64,000 bases of DNA, from NCBI RefSeq assembly GCF_029960785.1, contig NZ_JASBQE010000023.1, positions 81,632 to 145,631 of the forward strand, given 5' to 3'. This document shows, in pieces, positions 37,503-47,571 of this stretch. The notes under the pieces were generated by a model, which saw nothing but the letters and a program-made list of their open reading frames with translations, ran no database searches and was not told where the DNA came from. The translations under genes were made by a program, and so were the position numbers. Each line of letters starts with the position of its first letter. Positions within the stretch are counted from its first letter, which is position 1. The stretch comes from Polyangium sp. 15x6 (GTDB lineage Bacteria; Myxococcota_A; Polyangia; Polyangiales; Polyangiaceae).

Positions 37503-40500
37503 CTACTCGGCGTCGCCGGAGGCCTCCACGGGCTCCGGGCTCCGGGCGAGCGCGCGGCGCGCCCGGTCGGAGAGCTCGACGGCGAGCCTGTACATCACGG
37601 GCAGGACCACGAGCGAGAGCAGCGCGGCCGACACGGTGCCGCCCACGATGACGACTGCGATCGGCCGCTGCGTCTCGGCGCCCATCGCCTTCGACACGGC
37701 CGCCGGCAAGAGCCCGAGCGCCGCGAGCGCCGCCGTCATCAGCACCGCCCGCAGGCGGTCCTGCGCCCCCTCCATCACCGCCTCGTCGAGGCCGAGGCCC
37801 TGCGCCCTGCGCTCGACGATCGCCGAGAGCACGAGCACACCGTTCAGCGAGGCCTGCCCCACGAGCGCGATGAACCCGACGGCCGCCGCGATCGAGAGCG
37901 GCATGTCGCACGCCCAGAGCGCGACGGCCCCGCCCACGAGCGCGAACGGCACGTTGAGCAGCACGAGGACCGCGAGCGGCATCGACCGGAACGCGTTGAA
38001 CAGGAGCCCCAGCGTGATCAGGAGCGCCACGGGCAGGACGAGCGCGAGCCTGCGCATCGCGCGCTCCTTCGATTCGAACTCCCCTCCCCACTCGACGCTC
38101 ATCCCGCTCTCGAGCGGCACCTTCGCCTCCACCGCCTTGCGCGCGTCGTCCACGAACGAACCGAGGTCCCGCCCGCGCACGTTCATGCGCACGCCGATGT
38201 AGCGCTGCCCGTTCTCGCGGTTGATCGAGGCGCGCCCGTAATCCACGCCGATCTCGCCGAGCGAGGAGAGGGGCACGAGCGCGCCCGAGGACGTCGGCAC
38301 GCGCAGGTTCTCGATCTGCTCGAGCGAGTCTCGCGAGGCCTCGGGGAAGCGGATCACGACATCGAACGATCGATCGCCCTCCCAGAGCTTGCCGACCGCG
38401 CGCCCCCCGAGCGCCGTGGACACGAAGCCCTGCACGTCCTCCATCGACAAACCGTATCGCCCGAGCGCCTCGCGGCTCGGCCGGATGCGGACCTGCGGGA
38501 CCTCGCCGCTCTTGACGATGCCGAGGTCCGCGATGCCCGGCACGTCGGCGAGCGCGCGCTTCGCGTTCTCCGCGGCCTCCTGGAGCCTGGGCATGTCGTC
38601 GCCGTAGATCTTCAGCGCCACCTGCCCGAACTGCCCCGAGATGTTCTCGTTCACGTTGTCGCGGATGGGCTGCGAGAAGTTCACCTCGAGCCCGGGGACG
38701 ACCGAGAGCGAGGCCTGCATCTTGGCGATGAGGGCTCCGAGCGTGGGCGCATCCGGCCCCCACTCCGCGGCGGGCGTGAGCTTCACGAACATCTCGAGGT
38801 TGTTCGACATCGTCGGATCGGTCCCGTCCTCGGGTCGGCCGAGCTGACTCACGCGCGCCTCGACCTCCGGGAACGCGTCGACGATCCGGGCGATGATCGG
38901 CGCGAGCCTGCGCCCCTCGCTGAGCGAAACGTTGGAGGGCAAAGTGAACGTCAGGTAGAGCGCCCCCTCGTTGAGCTCGGGCAAGAACTCGCTCCCGCGC
39001 CGGGCGAGCAGGACCCCGCTCGCGCCGAGGGAGGCCATCGCGAGGAGCAGGACCGCGAACGGTCGTCGCAAGGACGCGCGCAGCGTGGGCACGTACACCC
39101 GCGCCGCCCAGCGCAGCACGGGCGACTCGCGGTGCGGCCTCGGCTTGCGGTACGCGAACGTCGCCAGCACGGGCACGAGCGTGATCGAGAAGAGCAAGCT
39201 GCCCACGAGCGCCGCGACCACCGTGTGCGCGAGCGGCGCGAAGATCCGGCCCTCGACGCGTTGCAGGAGGAAGATCGGCAGATACGCGGCGATGATGATC
39301 AGGAGCGAGAACACGGTCGGACGAACCACGTCCCCGACGGCTCGCTCGATGCGCTCGCGCGCGCCCGAGGGCGGCTCGGAGGGCGCGTGGTACGACATGC
39401 GGTGCACGATCGACTCGACGATCACCACGGCGCCGTCGACGATGATCCCGAAGTCCACCGCGCCCATGGAGATGAGGTTCGCGCTCATGCCCCGCGCCTT
39501 CAGGTAGATGAAGGCCGAGAGCAGGGACATCGGGATCACGCTCGCCACGATCAGCGCCGCGCGCAGGTCGAGCAGCACCACGAAGAGCACGAGCACGACG
39601 AGCACGGCGCCCTCGGCGAGGTTCCTCGCCACGGTCTCGAGGGTCTTCGACACGAGCTCCGTGCGGTCGTAGAAGGTCCAGATCTTCACGCCGCGCGGCA
39701 GGACCTTGCCGTTCAGCTCGTCGATCTTGGCCCGCACCGCGGAGAGCACCTCGCTCGGGTTTTCCCCACGCCGCATGAGGATGATGCCCTCGACCGCGTC
39801 CGGATCGTCCGCGCGCCCCACGATGCCCTGCCGCGGCGTCCATCCCTCCTGCACGCTGGCGAGATCCGAGAGGTAGATCGGCGTGCCGCCGCGGGTCGCC
39901 ACCGCGATCCGGGCGATGTCCGCGGGGCCGGAGAACAGGCCCTCGCTGCGAATGACCAGCGCCTCGGCGCCCCGCTCCACGATGCCGCCGGACGCGTTCT
40001 CCGACGCGGCCTCGAGCGCACGCACGAGGTCACTCATGCCGACGCCCTTGGCCGCCATCGCCCCGGGATCCGGGTGGACCTGGATCTCGCGCACGAGGCC
40101 GCCGTAGCTCACGACGTCGGCCACGCCCTGCACGCGGAGCAGACGCGGACGCACCACCCAGTCCTGGAGCGTGCGCAGTTCGAGCGGGTCGCGTTTGTCC
40201 GACGACAGCGTGTACCGATAGATCTCGCCGATCGGCGTGGAGAGCGAGCCGAGCTCGGGCCGCACGCCCTCGGGCAACTCGGCGTTGCGGAGCCGCTCCG
40301 TCGTCTGCGCGCGGGCGAAGATCGGATCGATGCCGTCGCCGAACGTGAGGGTCACGAAGGACAAACCGAAGAGGTTGATCGCGCGGACTCGCACGAGCCC
40401 CGGCGTGCCGTTGACGGCGCGCTCGATCGGAACGGAGACCTGGCGCTCCATCTCCTCCGCGGGTTGGCCGGCGTAGAGCGTGATGACGTTGACCTGGGTG

Positions 40501-40631
40501 TCGGTCGGATCGGGGAACGCCTCGATGGTGACCCCCGAGAACGCCCAGCTCCCGAACGCGGCCACGATCAAGGTGACGAGCAGGACGGCGCCGCGGTGGC
40601 GGAGCGCCGCGGCCACGATGTTCTCGAACAC
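37503..40631 (-). CDS. czcA: Heavy-metal RND efflux pump (CzcA/CusA family)
   Basis: 1042 residues, full length for HME-RND pumps, with 12 membrane segments and two periplasmic loops. The fourth-segment motif reads VDFGIIVDGAVVIVES; the two Asp and the Glu match the Co/Zn/Cd-type DFGxxxDGAxxxxEN signature rather than the Cu/Ag type. It exports metal from periplasm or cytoplasm using the proton gradient. It is the third gene of an outer-membrane/adaptor/pump set, 3 bases after the adaptor. It converges with recQ. Ion specificity is inferred. Confidence 0.92.
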   Translation of the reverse strand: MFENIVAAALRHRGAVLLVTLIVAAFGSWAFSGVTIEAFPDPTDTQVNVITLYAGQPAEEMERQVSVPIERAVNGTPGLVRVRAINLFGLSFVTLTFGDGIDPIFARAQTTERLRNAELPEGVRPELGSLSTPIGEIYRYTLSSDKRDPLELRTLQDWVVRPRLLRVQGVADVVSYGGLVREIQVHPDPGAMAAKGVGMSDLVRALEAASENASGGIVERGAEALVIRSEGLFSGPADIARIAVATRGGTPIYLSDLASVQEGWTPRQGIVGRADDPDAVEGIILMRRGENPSEVLSAVRAKIDELNGKVLPRGVKIWTFYDRTELVSKTLETVARNLAEGAVLVVLVLFVVLLDLRAALIVASVIPMSLLSAFIYLKARGMSANLISMGAVDFGIIVDGAVVIVESIVHRMSYHAPSEPPSGARERIERAVGDVVRPTVFSLLIIIAAYLPIFLLQRVEGRIFAPLAHTVVAALVGSLLFSITLVPVLATFAYRKPRPHRESPVLRWAARVYVPTLRASLRRPFAVLLLAMASLGASGVLLARRGSEFLPELNEGALYLTFTLPSNVSLSEGRRLAPIIARIVDAFPEVEARVSQLGRPEDGTDPTMSNNLEMFVKLTPAAEWGPDAPTLGALIAKMQASLSVVPGLEVNFSQPIRDNVNENISGQFGQVALKIYGDDMPRLQEAAENAKRALADVPGIADLGIVKSGEVPQVRIRPSREALGRYGLSMEDVQGFVSTALGGRAVGKLWEGDRSFDVVIRFPEASRDSLEQIENLRVPTSSGALVPLSSLGEIGVDYGRASINRENGQRYIGVRMNVRGRDLGSFVDDARKAVEAKVPLESGMSVEWGGEFESKERAMRRLALVLPVALLITLGLLFNAFRSMPLAVLVLLNVPFALVGGAVALWACDMPLSIAAAVGFIALVGQASLNGVLVLSAIVERRAQGLGLDEAVMEGAQDRLRAVLMTAALAALGLLPAAVSKAMGAETQRPIAVVIVGGTVSAALLSLVVLPVMYRLAVELSDRARRALARSPEPVEASGDAE

Positions 40632-40634
40632 GGC

Positions 40635-41780
40635 TCACCCCTCGACGTCGAGCGCGTTGAGCAAGAGGAGCGCGCCGCTGCTCACCACGCGCTCGCCGGG
40701 ACGAACGCCGGAGAGGACCTCCGCGCGCTCCTTCGATTGGCGCCCGACCTCCACCGGGCGCCGCTGAAACGTGCCTGGCGTGGTCTCCACGAACACGACC
40801 GACCGCGCCCCGTCGCTCACGATCGCCGAGGCCGGGACCCCCACGACCTGCGCATCGCCGGGCGGCTTGAAGAGCACGCTCACGAAGGCGTTCGGCCGCA
40901 GCAGCTTTCGATCGTTCTTCACGCGCACACGCACGGGCACGGTTTGTCGTTCTGGATCGACCACATCCGACACGGACTCGATGGTCCCGCTGATCCCGGC
41001 CTCCGCGCCGTCCGGAAAGCGGATCTCGGCCGTGCGCCCTGGCGTGAGCGCGGACGCGTCCCGCTGCGCGACGTCGGCGAGCACCAGCACGTCGCCGAGA
41101 TCGGCCACCGTCGCGATGGGTTTGTCCCCGTCCGGCCCGACCTGCTTGCCCGGCGTCGCGTCGAGCTGCACCACGGTCCCGGCCCGGTTCGCGAGCACCC
41201 AGTACGACGTGGCGCCGGCCGTCTTGATCGACAGGCTGCGGATCTTCTCGGCCGCCGCCTGCGCCGCGAGCCTCGCCTCGTCGAGCTCGCTCTGCGCGAC
41301 CGTCAGCTCGTTCTGCGACGCCGCGCGCGCCTCGACGAGCTTCTCGATCCGCTCGACGACGGCCTTGCGCGTCTTGATCGCGAGCTCCGCGGCGCGCCGC
41401 TCGTGCTGGAGCGTCGGCAGATCCGCGGTGCGCACCTCGATCAGCCGATCGCCCTCCGCCACGCGATCGCCGAGCCGCACGTTGACCGTGACCACGCGCC
41501 CGGCGAGCGGCGCGAAGCTCGGCGCCGTCAGGCTCTCCACCGTGGAGACGCGCGCCGTCACCGGCGGCAGCGGCAACGGCTCACCCGCGGCGGCCTCCGT
41601 GGTCGCGAACCTCATCGGCCCCGGCGCGGCAGGATCGAGCTTCACGACATCCTCGGCGGCCGAGAACGGCGGTCGTGCCTTCTCCTGCGGGCTCCCGTGG
41701 CACGTGATGCCCGCCGCGCAGAGCAGCACGAGCGAGAGGGCAGAGAGGGTTTGTCGGGGGCTTCGTGCGGATCGGTTCAT
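40635..41780 (-). CDS. RND efflux periplasmic adaptor (CzcB/CusB-like)
   Basis: 381 residues. An N-terminal hydrophobic segment ends ALSLVLLCAAGITC, probably a lipoprotein signal. The membrane-fusion order is visible: lipoyl half (SFAPLAGRVVTVNVRLGDRVAEGDRLIEV), an alpha-hairpin (residues ~120-170), second lipoyl half (GTVVQLDATPGKQVGPDGD), beta-barrel and membrane-proximal domain. It bridges the pump and the outer-membrane channel. ATGA overlap with the channel gene and a 3-base gap to the pump gene show one operon. No His/Met-rich metal-binding segment is seen. Confidence 0.9.
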   Translation of the reverse strand: MNRSARSPRQTLSALSLVLLCAAGITCHGSPQEKARPPFSAAEDVVKLDPAAPGPMRFATTEAAAGEPLPLPPVTARVSTVESLTAPSFAPLAGRVVTVNVRLGDRVAEGDRLIEVRTADLPTLQHERRAAELAIKTRKAVVERIEKLVEARAASQNELTVAQSELDEARLAAQAAAEKIRSLSIKTAGATSYWVLANRAGTVVQLDATPGKQVGPDGDKPIATVADLGDVLVLADVAQRDASALTPGRTAEIRFPDGAEAGISGTIESVSDVVDPERQTVPVRVRVKNDRKLLRPNAFVSVLFKPPGDAQVVGVPASAIVSDGARSVVFVETTPGTFQRRPVEVGRQSKERAEVLSGVRPGERVVSSGALLLLNALDVEG

Positions 41781-43102
41781 CGTGGGTCCTCGTTCGTCCT
41801 TCCAAGCTCGGCGGCGATCTCGAGCGCCGCGTCGAAAGCTTCTGCGAAGCTCTGGGCCTCGGCGACGACGAGCTCGCTCACCGTGCGCCGGGCCTGGATC
41901 ACGTCCGTGAGCGGCAAGAGCCGTCCTTCCGCGGCGCGCGCGAGCTCCTTCAGCGTCCCCTCCGCGCGCGGCAGGATTTCCTCCGACAACGAGCGCTGGC
42001 GCTTCTTCTGCGCGGAGAGCCGCTGCTCGAGCACGGGCAGGCGCGAGCGGCTCGTGTCCAGGGTCTTCTGCCGCTCGGCCGAGACGCGCGCGCGCTTCGC
42101 CTCCGCGGCCGCGAGCTCGGCCTGCCCGCGATCGAAGATCGGCAGCGGGATGCTCACGCTCAGGTTCAGGCTGTTCACCTGATTGCCCGAGATCACGAAC
42201 TGATCACGCAAGTAGCCGACGCGCACCGTGGGATCGGGGATCGCCTGCGCCCGTGCCCATCGCACCTCTGCGGAAGCAGCCTCGCCGTACGCGGCGAGCG
42301 CGCGCACGTCGGGCCTGTCCTCGACACGACCGGCGGCCCCGACGCGGTCGATCCAGCGCACGAGAAAGCGGCGTGCCTCGTCCGCGTTCGCAAACGGCTC
42401 GCAGGGCGTACCGAGCGTCGCCGTGCAGTCGGCGACCGCCGCGCTCACCTCGGCCTCGGCCGATCGAACGTCCTGCTCCAGGCGGCTCGCCTCGACCTTC
42501 AGCCTCTCGACCTCGAGCCCCGACGCGAAATCGGCCGCGAGGCGCGCCGCGCCGATCTCAGCCTGCTTGCGCCCCTCGTCGGCCATGCGCCGCAGGCCTT
42601 CGAGCCGCATCGTCGTGGCCGCGAGGACGCCGAGCGTCCGTGCGAGCGAGAGCGCCCGCGCGCGAACGTCCGCGGAGAGCCCGGCCCGCGCCGCGCGTTC
42701 GAGCGCCTGCGCCCGATCCTGCAGCGGCCCGCGCTTTCCGATCGGGAACGTGTACGCGAGGGAGACGCCGTAATTCGGCACCTGCGTCATCGGCGACGAG
42801 AGCCCCACGGGGTTCGTCGGGCCAATCGGGATCGTCCCCCAGCTCGCTTCGAGCGTGGGGTTCGGCAAGGTATGCGCCCTCTTCACCTCGGCCGCGGCCA
42901 GATCCACCTCGAGCGCCGCGCTCTCCACGCCTCGCGCACGAGCGCGCACGAGCGCCTCGAGCGAGCCGAGATCGAGCTCGGCGCTGGGACGAAGCGCGCC
43001 CTTCTCCGGCGCGCTCGCGGCCTCCGCGGCGGAGACGAAAGGCAAGCACGCGGCGAGCGCGAGCGCCGCGCAGAGCCAGGGTTTCCGATGGGCCATGCTC
43101 AT
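41777..43102 (-). CDS. TolC/CzcC-type outer-membrane efflux channel
   Basis: 441 residues from ATG 43102 (43096 is an alternative), just before the signal peptide LCAALALAACLPFVSAAEA. Two OEP domains are visible, with long coiled helices (residues ~60-115 and ~330-420), the conserved LPNPTLEASWG and a second ISIPLPIF-type strand (VSIPLPIFDRGQAEL). It forms the outer-membrane duct of the efflux complex. It is the first gene of the operon and diverges from the two-component system, with operator-like repeats between. Confidence 0.88.
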   Translation of the reverse strand: MSMAHRKPWLCAALALAACLPFVSAAEAASAPEKGALRPSAELDLGSLEALVRARARGVESAALEVDLAAAEVKRAHTLPNPTLEASWGTIPIGPTNPVGLSSPMTQVPNYGVSLAYTFPIGKRGPLQDRAQALERAARAGLSADVRARALSLARTLGVLAATTMRLEGLRRMADEGRKQAEIGAARLAADFASGLEVERLKVEASRLEQDVRSAEAEVSAAVADCTATLGTPCEPFANADEARRFLVRWIDRVGAAGRVEDRPDVRALAAYGEAASAEVRWARAQAIPDPTVRVGYLRDQFVISGNQVNSLNLSVSIPLPIFDRGQAELAAAEAKRARVSAERQKTLDTSRSRLPVLEQRLSAQKKRQRSLSEEILPRAEGTLKELARAAEGRLLPLTDVIQARRTVSELVVAEAQSFAEAFDAALEIAAELGRTNEDPR

Positions 43103-43147
43103 CGGCGTACCGTCTAAGGCCCTCGGCTCGGCCGAGCATGAACGGCC

Positions 43148-43216
43148 GATGAAGATTCCTTCAGCCTCCTCGTGCGCTCGAGGCGGAAGATGAAGCGCAG
43201 ATGAAGAAGTCTTCAT
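43148..43216. promoter_or_regulatory. ATGAAG/CTTCAT repeats between metal-efflux operon and two-component genes (operator candidate)
   Basis: Three GATGAAG words are at 43148-43154, 43189-43195 and 43200-43206; the last two start 11 bases apart, one helical turn. TGAAG-ATTC-CTTCA at 43150-43163 and ATGAAGA-AG-TCTTCAT at 43201-43216 are perfect inverted repeats. OmpR-family regulators bind such paired half-sites, so this is the likely binding region of the response regulator coded from 43317. Confidence 0.55.
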
Positions 43217-43316
43217 GCGCGCAGACGCGTCGCCGCTGGAAAACCACGGGATCGAGGCGAAACACGGCGCGCCCACGAACAGCGCTCGCGCGGCTCCACG
43301 CTAAGCTCGTTCCTCG

Positions 43317-43985
43317 ATGAAAATCCTCGTCGTGGAGGACAACAAGAAGCTCGCGAGTTTCCTCTCACGGGCGCTCAGCGAAGAGGGCTACACCGTCGAC
43401 GTGGTCGCCGACGGCGCCACGGCGATCCAGCAGATCCAGGCGCTCTCGTACGATCTCGTGATCCTCGACTGGATGCTGCCCGAGATGGACGGGCTCTCGG
43501 TTTGTCGCACCGTGCGACAGAGGGGCTGCCAGGTCCCGATCCTCATGCTCACGGCACGCGCCGAGGTCCCCGAGCGGATCGCCGGCCTCGACGCCGGCGC
43601 CGACGATTACCTGGCCAAACCCTTCGATCTCGGCGAGCTGCTCGCCCGCGTCCGCGCGCGCGGGCGACGCGCCTCCCTCGTCGACGGAATCCTCCGCGTG
43701 GGCCCGCTCGTCGTCGATCGCGCCGATCGCCGCGCCACGGTGGACGGGCGCCGGATCGACCTCACGCCGCGCGAGTTCGCGCTCGTCGCCTACCTCGCGC
43801 GCGAGGCGGGCCGCGTCGTGCCACGAACGGAGCTGCTCGCGAAGGTCTGGGAGACGAGCTTCGATCCCGGCTCGAACGTGGTCGAGGTACACGTGAAGAA
43901 CATCCGCGAAAAACTCGGCCCGAACGCCTCCCTCATCGAGACGGTGCGCGGGATCGGCTATCGCCTCTCGCCGAGCGGATCATGA
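43317..43985 (+). CDS. OmpR-family response regulator (CzcR/CusR-like)
   Basis: 222 residues. Receiver domain with acidic pair VVEDN, phospho-Asp in VILDWMLPEMDG (Asp51), Thr in MLTARAE and Lys in AKPFDLGELLARVR; C-terminal winged helix with LTPREFALVAYLAREAGRVVPRTELLAKVWE and a VVEVHVKNIREKLG recognition helix. Such regulators bind tandem half-sites after phosphorylation. It diverges from the CzcCBA-like operon, which is the expected target, and overlaps the kinase gene by 4 bases. Confidence 0.93.
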   Translation: MKILVVEDNKKLASFLSRALSEEGYTVDVVADGATAIQQIQALSYDLVILDWMLPEMDGLSVCRTVRQRGCQVPILMLTARAEVPERIAGLDAGADDYLAKPFDLGELLARVRARGRRASLVDGILRVGPLVVDRADRRATVDGRRIDLTPREFALVAYLAREAGRVVPRTELLAKVWETSFDPGSNVVEVHVKNIREKLGPNASLIETVRGIGYRLSPSGS

Positions 43986-45388
43986 AGCTCAAGAACCGCT
44001 TGAGCCTCGCCGTCACGGTCGTCAGCGCCGCGACGCTGCTCACCTCGTTCCTCACGGTCTACGTCCTCGTGCGCCGCGACGAGACACGCGATCTCGACCT
44101 CGCCCTCGTCGCGCAGGCGCAGGCGCTCGCGCAGATCGCGGACGCGAAGAACCCGGGGAGACCCACGGTGCTCGACGGCGTCGCCGAGGTGCCCGAGAGC
44201 CTGCGCCCGACCCAGCGCTACATCGCGGTCTACGACGAGCGCGGCGCGCTCCTCTCGGCGACGAAGAACTTCGGCAGCGAGGTGCCGAGCTTCGAAAGCC
44301 TCGGGGCTTCGACGGCGTTGCCCACGGAGGGCGTGCCGGTCGATCTCGGCGTGAACGGCAAGGCCCTCCGCGGCGTCACCGTGCCCGTCGGAAACGGGGG
44401 CGCCGCGCTGCTCTACGCCGCCTCGCGCCGGACCGTCGACGAGGACGCGAGCTTTCTGCACCGCACCCTCGGCGTGCTGTTCCTCTCGGCGACCGTCGCG
44501 ACCGCGCTCTTCTCCCGCTGGCTCGGCGGCCGCCTCGCGGGTGACGTGCACGCGATCGCCCGTGTGGCGCGCGAGGTCGAGCGCGGCAACCTCGAAGCGC
44601 GTGTCGGCGACGGCGCCCGCGGCAGCATCGAGACACGCGCGCTCGCGGCCGATCTCGACCACATGATCGAGCACCTCGGCGCGCTCGTCGCCGCGCAGCG
44701 CCTCTTCGTCTCGCACGCCGCGCACGAGCTCCGCTCCCCTCTCTCCACGCTGCGCGGCGAGCTCCAGCTCGCGCTGCGCAGGCCCCGCGACGCCGCCGGC
44801 TACCAGCGCACCATCGAGGAAGCGCTCGTCGACGTCGAAGCGCTCTCGCGCCTCTCCGAGGATCTCCTCACGCTCGCGCGCGTGCAGGCGCCGCGCTCGC
44901 TCGGCGCCGAGGTCGTGAACGTCGGCGAGATCGTCGCCGACGCGCTCCGCCTTGCGCGCGGCCCGGCCGAAGCGCGGCGCGTATCGCTCGAACAGGCCCA
45001 GGAGAACACGGCCGCCGCGCCGCTCTTCGTCCGCGGGGATCGAAGCGAGATCATCCGCGCGCTCCGGAACCTCGTCGACAACGCGGTCGCGCATGGCCCC
45101 GCCGAGGCGCCCGTCCTCACCACGATCATGCGCTGCGACGCTTCCGTGGAGATCGCCGTGATCGACCGCGGCCCTGGCGTCGCGAAGGAGGACGAGCCCC
45201 ACATCTTCGAGCCGTTCTATCGCGGCACGAGGGACCGCGGCGACGACCGCCCCGGCGCCGGGCTCGGCCTCGCCATCGCGCGTGGCATCGCGCGAAACCT
45301 CGGCGGCGACGTGTGGCTCGATCGGAGCCACCAGGGCGGCGCGCGCTTCGTCCTCTCGCTCCCCGCGCACGCTGACGCCGACACTTGA
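43982..45388 (+). CDS. Heavy-metal-type sensor histidine kinase
   Basis: 468 residues from the ATG that overlaps the regulator stop (ATGA). Two membrane segments (residues ~10-30 and ~155-175) border a periplasmic sensor of ~125 residues, then HAMP, the H box HAAHELRSPLSTLRGELQLALRR, N box RALRNLVDNAVAHG, G1 VIDRGPGV, F box and G2 GAGLGLAIARGIA. Phosphorylates the adjacent regulator. The periplasmic loop has no evident metal-binding His/Met cluster, so the signal is inferred from the efflux genes. Confidence 0.92.
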   Translation: MKLKNRLSLAVTVVSAATLLTSFLTVYVLVRRDETRDLDLALVAQAQALAQIADAKNPGRPTVLDGVAEVPESLRPTQRYIAVYDERGALLSATKNFGSEVPSFESLGASTALPTEGVPVDLGVNGKALRGVTVPVGNGGAALLYAASRRTVDEDASFLHRTLGVLFLSATVATALFSRWLGGRLAGDVHAIARVAREVERGNLEARVGDGARGSIETRALAADLDHMIEHLGALVAAQRLFVSHAAHELRSPLSTLRGELQLALRRPRDAAGYQRTIEEALVDVEALSRLSEDLLTLARVQAPRSLGAEVVNVGEIVADALRLARGPAEARRVSLEQAQENTAAAPLFVRGDRSEIIRALRNLVDNAVAHGPAEAPVLTTIMRCDASVEIAVIDRGPGVAKEDEPHIFEPFYRGTRDRGDDRPGAGLGLAIARGIARNLGGDVWLDRSHQGGARFVLSLPAHADADT

Positions 45389-45470
45389 TCGGACGAGCTC
45401 GGCCGCTGCAATGGTATGTCGGGACGATCGCAAAGCGTCCCTTTCCGGAAATCTTTTCGCAGCATGATGT

Positions 45471-45482
45471 TTCGTGCACGAA
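45471..45482. promoter_or_regulatory. Palindrome TTCGTGCACGAA before the acyl-CoA dehydrogenase gene
   Basis: A perfect 12-base palindrome 112 bases before the dehydrogenase start. TTGACG (45488) and TTGACA (45501) follow, both candidate -35 boxes but with poor -10 partners. The palindrome could be an operator of a fatty-acid-responsive TetR-type repressor; this is inference only. Confidence 0.35.
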
Positions 45483-45593
45483 GAAGATTGACGCAACGCA
45501 TTGACATGCTACGCGGACACGAGCCGATCGACCGTTCGCTGCGCGTGCCTGCCGAACTCATCGGTGAGAATGCGCGCCCCCGAGGAGGCCCCC

Positions 45594-47453
<1,860 letters not shown>

Positions 47454-47463
47454 TCGGCATTTC

Positions 47464-47531
47464 CGACGCTCGGGGGCTCTCGCTCGGACCAGCCGAGCTA
47501 CGCCCCCGAACCCCCGTCGACGCTCGGGGGC
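47464..47531. repeat. Nested inverted repeat with flanking direct repeat, after the dehydrogenase gene
   Basis: CGACGCTCGGGGGC occurs at 47464-47477 and again at 47518-47531. Inside, CGGGGGC (47471-47477) can pair with GCCCCCG (47502-47508), and an inner GCTCGG/CCGAGC stem closes a loop of 5 bases. There is no T run. It may work as a transcript end structure or be a dispersed intergenic repeat. Confidence 0.5.
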
Positions 47532-47571
47532 GCCCCCTTCTCCGCCCTATAAAAGCCCCCTTCGCAGCCGT

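Noticed and set aside
35737..39843. Minus-strand open frame of 1368 codons
   Set aside because: Antisense to recQ and out of frame with the RND pump; composition is typical of shadow frames.
36324..42182. Plus-strand open frame of 1952 codons across recQ and the metal-efflux operon
   Set aside because: Arg/Ala/Gly-rich low-complexity translation with no domain, overlapping four well-supported genes; it is a by-product of high GC at third positions.
43502..43981. Upstream extension of the histidine kinase reading frame
   Set aside because: It overlaps the response regulator coding sequence; the ATG at 43982 in the ATGA overlap is the natural start.
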